In this document: in pieces, positions 1 to 8,823 of the stretch
How positions within the stretch are numbered: position 1 is the stretch's first letter
How the letters are laid out: each line of letters starts with the position of its first letter
NCBI GenBank assembly: GCA_001314815.1
Contig: LJXT01000003.1
Span: 1 to 64,000 of the forward strand
DNA length: 64,000 nucleotides
Direction of reading: 5' to 3'
Origin: Algoriphagus marincola HL-49
GTDB lineage: Bacteria > Bacteroidota > Bacteroidia > Cytophagales > Cyclobacteriaceae
Notes under the pieces: model-generated
Databases searched by the model: none
The model's input: the letters and a program-made list of their open reading frames with translations, nothing else
Told to the model about the DNA's origin: nothing
Translations under genes and position numbers: made by a program

Positions 1-30
1 AGGGGGGGGATTTTCATATTTAATAATTTA

Positions 31-56
31 AAGGTTAGTAATTAAAAACTAACCTT
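31..56 (-). terminator. Inverted repeat downstream of the BlaR1-like gene, probable terminator
   Basis: Perfect 9-bp stem AAGGTTAGT/ACTAACCTT with 8-nt loop, just past the stop codon of the minus-strand CDS ending at 112; T-tract is weak. Confidence 0.45.
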
Positions 57-111
57 AATTTATGAACTAGTTTCCAAATTCCAAATGTAGGGAAGAATTT
101 TTAACAAATTA

Positions 112-1389
112 CTAACTCAACTTAAACCGAATCGGAAGTCGCATGCGAGTTCGAACTGCTTGACCTCGTTGCTTGCCCGGCTCCCAGTTGGGTGCATTCT
201 GAATCACTCGTACTGCCTCCTCATCACAGCCTGCACCGATCCCACGGAGCAATTCCACATCTGTGATGGATCCATCTGTATTGATCACGAACACCGCGAT
301 CACTGTACCCTCGACACCCATTTCTTTCGCCTGGGCAGGATATTTTAGATTTTCACTTAGGTAATTATTCCATGCAGCCATACCGCCTGAAGGTGTAGGC
401 GGAGTCTCAACCACATCAAAAATTTCATCCGCTTCGATCTCTACAAGCTTTCCATTGACCATTTCCTTTAATTGAACGGTGCCATCCGCATCTTGAATTT
501 CAACCACGTTTTCAGGTTTGATTGATTCATCATCTGCAAGATTTTGATCACAGGCAAATACTAAAACCATGAGCGAAACCAAAGGAATCACCATAAGAAA
601 GCGGCTTTTGGCAGTGCTTCTTGACTTTTCTCGATTCATCATAAGAATTCTTTTTTTTGTTTGAAACTGATTAAAGCTATTGGTAAGCTGCCAGCTTTGA
701 TCTTTCACAATCAGCCTGAGAAGCAGCCGAGAATAGTCGAATTGAGAAAAAGATTTCGTCACTCCCTGATCAGCTTGAAACTCGTGAATCTCTCGCAATA
801 ACTTCTCATAGAGATAAGCTAGCGGATTAAACCAGAATACAGCCTTGAACAAGTGCGTGAACAGCAAATCCCATGAATGACCTTTGGACACATGAACCGA
901 CTCATGAAGTAAGATCTGACGCTGATCTTCCTCCTCCGGCTCGAAATAGGGCAAAAGAACATATCCAAAATAGGAAGCCGGTTCAAAGCTTGGGTTGACA
1001 GCTATTTTCAGATCTTGGTAACTGAACTTTTCAACCAATTGAAGCTGGAAGAACGGTTTAACCAATCCCAAAATAACCTTCAGCAAGGCAATCGAAAAAC
1101 CGATCACATATACTGTTAGCATTAGGTCCATCCAGCCAAAAGAAACTTCTTCGGTAACCACCCCTTGACCCAATTCAAAGGCAGGCAAGGTATACTCTGC
1201 CAATGCATTTTCTGGGTTAGAAAACTCAAAAGATAGAAAAGGCAATCCAATGGATAGAACTAGAAGGACTATCAAAAATCCCCTATTCCATTCGAAGAAG
1301 GTGAGTTTCTCCAGCGTTAGCTTGTAGAACAACAAGCCAATGGCCAGAATCAGACTTCCTTCAATCCATAAATCAATCAGCCATTTCAT
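112..1389 (-). CDS. BlaR1-type M56 family membrane metallopeptidase with C-terminal TonB-like domain
   Basis: N-terminal TM helices, HESVH (HExxH) motif, and C-terminal TonB_C-like LKYPAQAKEMGVEGTVIAVFVINTDGSITDVELLRGIGAGCDEEAVRVIQ. Confidence 0.85.
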   Translation of the reverse strand: MKWLIDLWIEGSLILAIGLLFYKLTLEKLTFFEWNRGFLIVLLVLSIGLPFLSFEFSNPENALAEYTLPAFELGQGVVTEEVSFGWMDLMLTVYVIGFSIALLKVILGLVKPFFQLQLVEKFSYQDLKIAVNPSFEPASYFGYVLLPYFEPEEEDQRQILLHESVHVSKGHSWDLLFTHLFKAVFWFNPLAYLYEKLLREIHEFQADQGVTKSFSQFDYSRLLLRLIVKDQSWQLTNSFNQFQTKKRILMMNREKSRSTAKSRFLMVIPLVSLMVLVFACDQNLADDESIKPENVVEIQDADGTVQLKEMVNGKLVEIEADEIFDVVETPPTPSGGMAAWNNYLSENLKYPAQAKEMGVEGTVIAVFVINTDGSITDVELLRGIGAGCDEEAVRVIQNAPNWEPGKQRGQAVRTRMRLPIRFKLS

Positions 1390-1760
1390 TTCTTAGCGCT
1401 TTTTTCTGCATCATCTATCAGCTTCTGCAGATCTTTAATCTCATTTTTGGAGATTTTTTTCTCATTTACCATGAAGGATAGAAAGTTGCTCACAGAACCT
1501 TGGAAGAAATTAGATACCATGTGATTGATTTTACCCTTGGAATACTCCTCCTGAGAAATCAATGGAATATACATGTGTGTATTTCCATAAACCTTGTGCG
1601 TCAGATATCCTTTGCTTTCCAAAAGGCGTACCGTGGAAGCAATCGTCGTATAGGGCGGTTTGGGCTCATCAAGCTCATTCAAAATATCTCGAACCAAGCC
1701 TTGCCCAATTCTCCAAAGTACCCGCATCATGCGTTCTTCATTTGCTGAAATCTCTTTCAT
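1386..1760 (-). CDS. BlaI/MecI/CopY family transcriptional repressor
   Basis: Small winged-helix protein (EERMMRVLWRIGQGLVRDILNEL...PYTTIASTVRLLESKGYL), 4-bp overlap with the downstream M56 gene. Confidence 0.88.
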   Translation of the reverse strand: MKEISANEERMMRVLWRIGQGLVRDILNELDEPKPPYTTIASTVRLLESKGYLTHKVYGNTHMYIPLISQEEYSKGKINHMVSNFFQGSVSNFLSFMVNEKKISKNEIKDLQKLIDDAEKSAKK

Positions 1761-1900
1761 AACTCAATAGTAAGATTAATTAATTAAACATACAACTTAT
1801 TTTTCGTATTTCTACGATTCATATTAACTAGTAACAATTTATTAAAAGCCTTCAATAATCAAAAGCTGAATTGCGATTAATTCAAATATCTTCTTGAAAA

Positions 1901-1922
1901 AGTCCTGAAAAAAGAGAGGACT
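1901..1922 (-). terminator. Probable intrinsic terminator of the TonB receptor/DUF4249 operon
   Basis: 6-bp stem AGTCCT/AGGACT followed on the minus strand by TTTTTC; downstream of the CDS ending at 1978. Confidence 0.45.
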
Positions 1923-1977
1923 CCATTCAATAAATTGGAAGTAAATTCTTGAATTTGATATAATTAGAGGAAAAAAA

Positions 1978-2814
1978 CTATTCCTCTTCTACTATTTCAA
2001 TGGATTCGGTCAAAACAGGACCTACAAAGAAATAACCTAGAATCTCACCGCTTCCTTGAGTGATTTGGATATTGGTATCAGGGTTTTGAGGCGGTGGACT
2101 GAAGAGTCCGCCATCATTAAATAGTAGACCAACGAGTTGGTTAAAGTATTCATATACATCGCGGTTCATACGGAAAAGCTCCAAACGAACCTGATCTCCT
2201 TTTTCAAAAGAATAATTCAACTCTAAACCCTGAGTAAAAAACTCTACTCCGAAGGTGTCATCGAAAAGTAAATAATCCCCCCGATCGTTTTTGAGTGTAT
2301 CATTTTCAATCACTCGAATCCGATAGTAATTATCCTCATCAAATGGAATCTTTCCATAAGCTTTGATATAGTATCCCTCCTCTCTGAATACGCGCTCCTC
2401 ACGAAATTCGAAAGTCAAACTATCCAATACCGGTGGCTCCAACATCGTCCCTTGGGATCGATATTCTTGTTCATTCCATTTCACGAGCAATTCATAGCTC
2501 TCTCCTATTCGAGCTACTGACCTAGGGTCAAAAGGCTTGTAGAATCCAAACTGAGGTAAAAACTCAAACCTTGTTGTTTCATCAGTCTCTAGATTTCGAA
2601 TAGATACTTCCGCATCCTGAATCAAAAGTTCATCAGAATTATCAAAGTAATCCTGGGCTAATGAAATTCGCACTTGATTGAAACTAGGATTATCCGTCCA
2701 GCTACCTTCTATAACAGGAATCAAGCCGTCAATAGTAGCTAATGGCAGTTCCACTTCCTCTTGGCAGGAAAAAAAACTAATTGCTAACAATATGCTAAGT
2801 AACCGCTTCATCAA
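1978..2814 (-). CDS. DUF4249 family lipoprotein
   Basis: Lipoprotein signal (ISFFSCQEE), DUF4249-like sequence, 4-bp overlap with upstream TonB-dependent receptor. Confidence 0.75.
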   Translation of the reverse strand: MMKRLLSILLAISFFSCQEEVELPLATIDGLIPVIEGSWTDNPSFNQVRISLAQDYFDNSDELLIQDAEVSIRNLETDETTRFEFLPQFGFYKPFDPRSVARIGESYELLVKWNEQEYRSQGTMLEPPVLDSLTFEFREERVFREEGYYIKAYGKIPFDEDNYYRIRVIENDTLKNDRGDYLLFDDTFGVEFFTQGLELNYSFEKGDQVRLELFRMNRDVYEYFNQLVGLLFNDGGLFSPPPQNPDTNIQITQGSGEILGYFFVGPVLTESIEIVEEE

Positions 2815-5198
2815 AACTGGAAGTTATAGGTGATAGATGGAAGAAAAGTGAATAAGTAAGTCATCACAATACCCCGTCGGGAAGATTCTACAGGCCCATC
2901 GGAAGGACTGACGGTAATATCGTCGTTGTATATCTCTCTAAACTCGTAGGCAAATGGATTTTTACGGCCGTACAGATTGTAAATACTGAAATTCCAGCTT
3001 CCCCTCCATCGCTTGCCCTTATTGGAGTTTTTCCAAGTGACAGAAGCGTCCATCCGGTGATAGTCAGGAAATCTGTCCTCATTTCTAAATGGTGAGAACA
3101 AAGGCAATTGCTGATTATCGGCGAGATAGGTGCCTATCGGGAAAGTGACCGCCTGACCAGTAGTATAAATAAAGGTCAATCCGGCAGACCACTTCGGAGA
3201 AAACTTATGGTTCAGTACCAAAGTGACATCATGTGGCCGATCGAATCGCGGATTGTAGGCCTGCCCTTGACTGATACCTTCAATTTCTCTCCAAGCTCGA
3301 GACCAGGTATAAGCTAGCCATCCAGTAGTTTTTCCTATATTTTTTCGAAGTAAAAACTCCACGCCATAGCTCCATCCTCTTCCGGAAAGGATTTCAGTTT
3401 CTACATTATCTGTGAATAGAACCTGAGCCCCATTTCTCAAATCAATGATTCCCTCCAGTGTTTTATAATATCCTTCCACAGACAGCTCCCATTTGTTTTC
3501 TTCAAAATTTCTGAAGAAACCCAAAGAAAACTGATCGCTTCTAATCGGGTTGACATAACTATCCGCCAAAATCCAGCGGTCAATAGGAAGACCTGCCGAG
3601 CTGTTGGAAGCGATCTGCACGTATTGGAAATTTCGATTGTAGGCAGACTTGACCGAAAACTTATCATTGAAAAGATATCGGAAAGCTAAGCGTGGCTCCA
3701 AACCTTGATAAAATTGGATATTTTGGAAGCGATCGTAGCGAACCGAATCTATCACTTCTGCTTCAGGACCGGGAATACCTCCTTCATACTCATACTTGAC
3801 CCCATTTCCGAGCTGATTGTATAAACCCCATCGAAGTCCAGCTTCCACACTAAGCTTACTCGTGATATCCAGAGAAGTGCCTGCAAAAATATTGTTGAGC
3901 AGCCCATTTTTTGAATTGGTGGATATACCTTGAATATTACTTCCAGGGGCAGGAGTAAACTCAATGGGCGCAAATCGATAATATTGAGAGTGAAAGCCCC
4001 AATAGGTATTGATTCCTTTTCGATTGACTTGCCAAGTTCCTTTTACACCTGATTCAGAAAGGTTATTGCCCCATTCAAAGCCATTCTCCGGATCGTCGAA
4101 GTCGATCGAATACCGATAGCGCGAATGGTAGGCATTCAAGTCGAAAAAGGTATCGTCACTGATATTTCTAGACCAGGTGGCAGCACTCACCCAATTAGTC
4201 CAGCCCAAGCCAAACTGATCGTCAAGCCCCAAAAAATCCCTCCCTTGATAGGTACTTACACTTAAGCGGTCACGGTCACCGATTCGAAATACAGCTTTAC
4301 CACTGAGGTCGTGAAAATTCAGCTTGTTATTTCGAATTTCTTCATCTCTTGCAAAGCCCAAAAATACATCAGCATAGGTTCTACGTCCAGAAACTATGAA
4401 GGTAGAGTTTTCGGAAAAGAGTGGCCCATCTACGGTTAATCGGGATGAAATAGTTCCTATCCCGCCTTCTCCGTGGATTTGTTGGTTATTTCCTTCTTTG
4501 AGGGATACATCTATTAGCGAGGAAAGCCTACCTCCAAAAGAAGCGGGCATATTTCCCTTATAAAGTTCTACTCCACTAAGCGCATCTGGATTAAAGACCG
4601 AAAAGAATCCAAAAAAGTGGGAAGGATTATAAACTGGGGCTCCATCTATTTGGACTAGGTTTTGATCAGCCGATCCTCCTCTTACAAAAAGACCCGTGGT
4701 CCCTTCTCCTGCTGTCTGTACACCAGGCAACAACTGCAAACTCCGAAGCAAGTCAACTTCTCCAAATAAGGCGGGAATATTTTTGATCGTCTGAATCGGA
4801 ACGCTGTTTTTTCCGGTTTCCAGACTTCTGATATTCTGATCAGGACGCAATTCCTGAATCAACACCTCGTCAAGTGATAACTCATCAGGGCGAAGAAATA
4901 TTTTGACGGTTTTGTTGACATCTTTTTCCGTGATGGCACGAATAGATGTCTGATAACCAACAAATGAGATAGTCAGGTTAGCAGGAAGATCAACCACACT
5001 GATCTCAAATTCACCCTCAAGGTTAGAAACCACCCCGGCCGTTTTATTTCCTTCCCAGTAGATATTCGCGCCCGGAAGAGGAAATGAATTATCCACGTCA
5101 ATCACAACACCCTTTATCAGCTGCTCTTGAGCGATAGAACGAAGAGGAAGTAAGCTTATTAATAGAATTAGAATTTTGAAAAAAATGGCTTTGGACAT
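2811..5198 (-). CDS. TonB-dependent receptor with N-terminal carboxypeptidase-like regulatory domain
   Basis: Signal peptide, CarboxypepD_reg-like N-terminus (IKGVVIDVDNSFPLPGANIYWEG), plug domain (GLFVRGGSADQNLVQIDGAPVYNPSH), long beta-barrel. Confidence 0.9.
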   Translation of the reverse strand: MSKAIFFKILILLISLLPLRSIAQEQLIKGVVIDVDNSFPLPGANIYWEGNKTAGVVSNLEGEFEISVVDLPANLTISFVGYQTSIRAITEKDVNKTVKIFLRPDELSLDEVLIQELRPDQNIRSLETGKNSVPIQTIKNIPALFGEVDLLRSLQLLPGVQTAGEGTTGLFVRGGSADQNLVQIDGAPVYNPSHFFGFFSVFNPDALSGVELYKGNMPASFGGRLSSLIDVSLKEGNNQQIHGEGGIGTISSRLTVDGPLFSENSTFIVSGRRTYADVFLGFARDEEIRNNKLNFHDLSGKAVFRIGDRDRLSVSTYQGRDFLGLDDQFGLGWTNWVSAATWSRNISDDTFFDLNAYHSRYRYSIDFDDPENGFEWGNNLSESGVKGTWQVNRKGINTYWGFHSQYYRFAPIEFTPAPGSNIQGISTNSKNGLLNNIFAGTSLDITSKLSVEAGLRWGLYNQLGNGVKYEYEGGIPGPEAEVIDSVRYDRFQNIQFYQGLEPRLAFRYLFNDKFSVKSAYNRNFQYVQIASNSSAGLPIDRWILADSYVNPIRSDQFSLGFFRNFEENKWELSVEGYYKTLEGIIDLRNGAQVLFTDNVETEILSGRGWSYGVEFLLRKNIGKTTGWLAYTWSRAWREIEGISQGQAYNPRFDRPHDVTLVLNHKFSPKWSAGLTFIYTTGQAVTFPIGTYLADNQQLPLFSPFRNEDRFPDYHRMDASVTWKNSNKGKRWRGSWNFSIYNLYGRKNPFAYEFREIYNDDITVSPSDGPVESSRRGIVMTYLFTFLPSITYNFQF

Positions 5199-5272
5199 CA
5201 GGTAGGATATAATTCAGCTTTCAAGTACACGGCCTAGGCGGCTTAATGTTTGTTAATTTTCAAATGGAGTCA

Positions 5273-5299
5273 CAAATCTAAACTTACCATTCATCCCAA
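5273..5299 (-). promoter_or_regulatory. Candidate Bacteroidota-type promoter for the TonB receptor operon
   Basis: Minus-strand TAGATTTG (TAnnTTTG) at 5280-5273 with TTG at 5299-5297 (spacing 16, shorter than consensus). Confidence 0.35.
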
Positions 5300-5337
5300 A
5301 GGTTATTTCCTTGCTAATTATTTTATAATTTCAGGCC

Positions 5338-6303
5338 ATGATTTGGGCATATCCTGATTTCAAACTTTTAATCATTCTAGCCGGAGCTTTTGCTTTGGGG
5401 TACTTATTTTACATCTCCAGATTCTGGTTGATCAATCGCCGACTTAAAGTCGAAAAACGACGATTGCTTACTAAACTCATTCTGCGAACAAGCTACTTTA
5501 TTCTTTTTCTTATCGCATTTGCAGGACCTTCTATTGGCACATCGACCAAGGAAGTCAAAGAGGAAGGCAAGGATATTTTCCTAGCCATTGACCTATCTCA
5601 GTCCATGAATGCGACAGATATCGGCCCTAGCCGTCTACAAAGGATTAAATTTGAATTGAAGGAATTGATCAAAAATTTTCCTTCTGATCGAATTGGCCTG
5701 ATTATTTTTTCCTCAGAAGCTTACATGCAATGTCCATTGACTTTTGACCAAAATGTCGTTCAGCTTTACCTGGATGGACTCAATACCGGCTTGGTTCCTA
5801 ATGCTGGCACTGACCTAAGTGGTCCACTTAGAATGGCCTTAGATCGATTTATTAGCGATGTTTCTCCAGAAGTCAAATCCAAATCAGTGGTTTTGATCTC
5901 AGATGGAGAGGACTTCGGAGGAGAATATGAGGATGTAGCCGCTTCGCTCGCTGAAGCTGGCATCAAGGTGTTTTCTTTAGGAATCGGTACAGATGCCGGA
6001 AGCTCTATTCCTCGCGGAAATGGCGTGGTGATTGATCCCAATACAGGGAGACCTGCCGAAACAAGGCTAGACCGGGATGCGCTTCAGAAAATCGCCATTG
6101 AAACAGGCGGCAGGTATTTCGAAATATCGGACGTTTCTCAGGAAGTCAGTGATTTGATCGGTAATCTAGAGCGATTGGAAGGCGGCACCATCGGTACCCG
6201 ACAGGTAGAAGCCTCTTCCAATAAATATTTCTATTTTCTGCTTGCAGGATTGATCCTTTCAGTTTTGGATATGATTCTTCCAATCAAAACCATTAAACTT
6301 TGA
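5338..6303 (+). CDS. vWA domain membrane protein, BatA/BatB type
   Basis: MIDAS-like DLSQSMNATD, TM helices at both ends, followed by TPR genes as in Bat operons. Confidence 0.85.
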   Translation: MIWAYPDFKLLIILAGAFALGYLFYISRFWLINRRLKVEKRRLLTKLILRTSYFILFLIAFAGPSIGTSTKEVKEEGKDIFLAIDLSQSMNATDIGPSRLQRIKFELKELIKNFPSDRIGLIIFSSEAYMQCPLTFDQNVVQLYLDGLNTGLVPNAGTDLSGPLRMALDRFISDVSPEVKSKSVVLISDGEDFGGEYEDVAASLAEAGIKVFSLGIGTDAGSSIPRGNGVVIDPNTGRPAETRLDRDALQKIAIETGGRYFEISDVSQEVSDLIGNLERLEGGTIGTRQVEASSNKYFYFLLAGLILSVLDMILPIKTIKL

Positions 6304-6950
6304 GCATGAACGGAGGAAAACTAATCATCGGTCTTCTTTTACTCATTCCTTCCTCATGGATGCGTGATTCGGAATTGAATGCTGCGATTGATGTGGCTGG
6401 GGAGAGTTTTGCCAATGGAGAATATGAACAATCCTACCAGGATCATCTTGCCTTGCAAGAACGCTTCGGTGTAAACTACAGTGAGTTGGATTTTAACCTA
6501 GGTCTCAGTGCTCAGTATTCGGAGAAGCTTGATGAGGCAGCAGGTTACTATGACAAAGCAAGTACAAGCGCGGATATGATTCTCTCTTCATTCGCTTACA
6601 ACCAAGGAGGTGTTTTACTTGGAAACAAAAAAGAATACGAAGCTGCGCTTAGTAAATTCAAAACTGCCTTAATCAAGGATCCATTGAATGAAGTCGCAAG
6701 ATATAATTATGAATTGCTTGCCAGATGGATGAAGCGAGACGAAGAACGGAAAAATCAAGAGGAGAATCCTCCCGATCCATCAGACTTTGCCAAGCGAAAA
6801 AAAGCAGAAGCTGATCGATTGGTTGAACAATTCCGGTTCCGAGATGCGTTAAACCTTATGAATGAAGCGCTAGCTCAGGATCAAACCGTGGCAGCTTACC
6901 AGCAATTCATCACCACTCTTCAAGAAGTCACAGAGATCAATGAAAAATAA
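6300..6950 (+). CDS. Tetratricopeptide repeat protein (Bat operon-associated)
   Basis: TPR-like repeats (ALSKFKTALIKDPLNEVARYNYELL); TTG start overlapping upstream stop, or ATG at 6306. Confidence 0.65.
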   Translation: MSMNGGKLIIGLLLLIPSSWMRDSELNAAIDVAGESFANGEYEQSYQDHLALQERFGVNYSELDFNLGLSAQYSEKLDEAAGYYDKASTSADMILSSFAYNQGGVLLGNKKEYEAALSKFKTALIKDPLNEVARYNYELLARWMKRDEERKNQEENPPDPSDFAKRKKAEADRLVEQFRFRDALNLMNEALAQDQTVAAYQQFITTLQEVTEINEK

Positions 6951-7554
6951 GTTAATACTACTTTCAGCAATCATTTTCACCTTTTCACTGGCGTCCTATG
7001 CACAGACAGCCGGTGACTTTTTTAATAAAGCTGCTCGCTCCTACGTCAAAACTGAAAAGGAACAAGCACTCCAAACCGTGAATGATGGCTTGAGTAAATT
7101 TCCGGGAGATAACAAACTGCAAGCATTGAAAGAGAAGCTTGAACAAGAGCAAGAAGAAGAGCAAAATCAAAATCAAGAGCAGCAAAATCAAGAAAACCAA
7201 GAACAGCAAAACCAAGAGAACCAACAAAGTCAGGGAGAGCAGGGCGAACAGCAGCAAAATCAAGAGCAGGGAGAAAAAACAGAGCAGGATCAGGCAAAAG
7301 AATCTGAATCCGGAGATCCTCAGGAAAAAAGCCAAGATCCGGCCAGTGAAAACGCTAACGATCAAATGGACGCCAACCTTGCTGAGCGTCAAAAGGCTTT
7401 AGAAGAATTCAAAGAAAAGCTAAAAGCGATGAACTTGACGTCTGAGCAAGCTGCACAGATTCTTGAGAGTATGAATGCCGCAGAGCTCCGCTACATTCAA
7501 CAGAATCGAAAAAAGGCCACTCAGCGACCCAAGCGGGGAATTCCTGACTGGTAA
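6940..7554 (+). CDS. BatC-like protein with Q/N/E-rich low-complexity segment
   Basis: Signal peptide, short TPR region, Q/N/E-rich tract, C-terminal PKRGIPDW; overlaps previous gene. Confidence 0.65.
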   Translation: MKNKLILLSAIIFTFSLASYAQTAGDFFNKAARSYVKTEKEQALQTVNDGLSKFPGDNKLQALKEKLEQEQEEEQNQNQEQQNQENQEQQNQENQQSQGEQGEQQQNQEQGEKTEQDQAKESESGDPQEKSQDPASENANDQMDANLAERQKALEEFKEKLKAMNLTSEQAAQILESMNAAELRYIQQNRKKATQRPKRGIPDW

Positions 7555-7595
7555 ACCCAAAAGCGAAATATTTTATCAGAAAAACCCAAATAAAC

Positions 7596-8777
7596 ATGTT
7601 CAAAGAAGTATACATCGTGTCAGCCGTCCGGACTCCACTTGGTAGTTTCGGTGGAAAACTTTCAGGACTAACAGCAGTAGAGCTAGGAACTACTGCCATC
7701 AAAGGCGCCTTGGAAAAGTCGGGCGTAAAAGCCGAGGCTGTCCAAGAAGTTTTTATGGGAAATGTCATTTCGGCCAACTTAGGTCAAGCACCCGCAAGAC
7801 AGGCCGCGATTGGAGCGGGAATAGGATATCAAGTTCCTTGTACCACGGTAAATAAGGTTTGTGCATCAGGTATGAAATCGGTCATGTTTGGAGCTCAAAG
7901 CATCATGCTTGGCATCAACGATGTAGTTGTGGCTGGAGGTATGGAAAGCATGTCCAATGTTCCTTTTTATGTGCCTAAAGCTCGTTTTGGCTACAAATAC
8001 GGCAATGCGGAGTTTGTAGATGGCCTTGTAAAAGATGGACTTTTTGAGGTGTATTATAAATTCCCGATGGGCAACTGCGCCGACAACACTGCCAAAGAAA
8101 TGAACATCTCCAGAGAGGAACAAGATGCCTATGCCATTCAATCCTACCAGCGTGCAGCTGATGCTTGGGCAAAAGGATACTTCAAAGATGAGGTAGTTCC
8201 TGTAGAAATGAAGGGCAGAAAAGGCGAAACCATTCTGATCGATGAAGATGAGGAGTACAAAAACGTCATGTTTGAAAAAATCCCAAGTCTCCGTCCGGTA
8301 TTTGATAAGGAAGGCACAGTCACAGCAGCCAACGCATCTACCATGAATGATGGAGCTTCTGCTTTGGTCTTGGTTAGCAAGGAAAAAGCAGATGAATTGG
8401 AACTTAAGCCACTAGCCAAAATCCGAGGCTTTGCAGATGCCGCTACAGACCCGCTTTGGTTTACCACTGCTCCGGCCTTGGCTATCCCAAAAGCCATTCA
8501 GCATGCGGGTATCAGTGCCGATGAGGTCGATTTCTATGAAATCAATGAAGCCTTCTCAGCGGTTGCTTTAGCCAATCAAAAAGAATTGAAATTAGACCCA
8601 GCCAAGCTAAATGTCTATGGTGGAGCTGTTTCTCTTGGACATCCACTGGGAGCATCAGGTGCTAGAATTATTTCTACCTTGAATTCAGTCCTTCATCAGC
8701 AATCCGGCTCCATCGGTGTAGCCGGAATATGTAATGGAGGAGGCGGTGCTTCTGCCATGGTCATCGAAAAATTATAA
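7596..8777 (+). CDS. Acetyl-CoA C-acyltransferase (thiolase)
   Basis: Catalytic Cys region VNKVCASGMKSVM, NEAFSAVAL, GGAVSLGHPLGASGARI, C-terminal GICNGGGGASAMVIE. Confidence 0.95.
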   Translation: MFKEVYIVSAVRTPLGSFGGKLSGLTAVELGTTAIKGALEKSGVKAEAVQEVFMGNVISANLGQAPARQAAIGAGIGYQVPCTTVNKVCASGMKSVMFGAQSIMLGINDVVVAGGMESMSNVPFYVPKARFGYKYGNAEFVDGLVKDGLFEVYYKFPMGNCADNTAKEMNISREEQDAYAIQSYQRAADAWAKGYFKDEVVPVEMKGRKGETILIDEDEEYKNVMFEKIPSLRPVFDKEGTVTAANASTMNDGASALVLVSKEKADELELKPLAKIRGFADAATDPLWFTTAPALAIPKAIQHAGISADEVDFYEINEAFSAVALANQKELKLDPAKLNVYGGAVSLGHPLGASGARIISTLNSVLHQQSGSIGVAGICNGGGGASAMVIEKL

Positions 8778-8792
8778 TCAAACCCACAAACT

Positions 8793-8823
8793 ATCCGCGG
8801 CATATTCTGTCGCGGATTTTTTT
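8793..8823 (+). terminator. Intrinsic terminator of the thiolase gene
   Basis: 7-bp stem ATCCGCG/CGCGGAT followed by T7; the T-tract ends at the ATG of the next CDS (8824). Confidence 0.75.

Noticed and set aside
160-348. 62-aa plus-strand ORF antisense to the BlaR1-like gene
   Set aside because: Fully antisense to a well-supported CDS, no signal or domain.
112-1760. Beta-lactam resistance locus
   Set aside because: No beta-lactamase or penicillin-binding sensor domain present; only the BlaI/M56 families are shared.
1500-1762. Two plus-strand ORFs (82 and 66 aa) opposite the BlaI-like gene
   Set aside because: Shadow ORFs of the BlaI coding region.
6985-7402. Overlapping ORFs (minus-strand 135 aa and 83 aa, plus-strand 87 aa) at the BatC-like gene
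   Set aside because: Artefacts of the Q/E-rich low-complexity coding tract; Leu/Phe-rich or Lys-rich translations are frame shadows of the real CDS.
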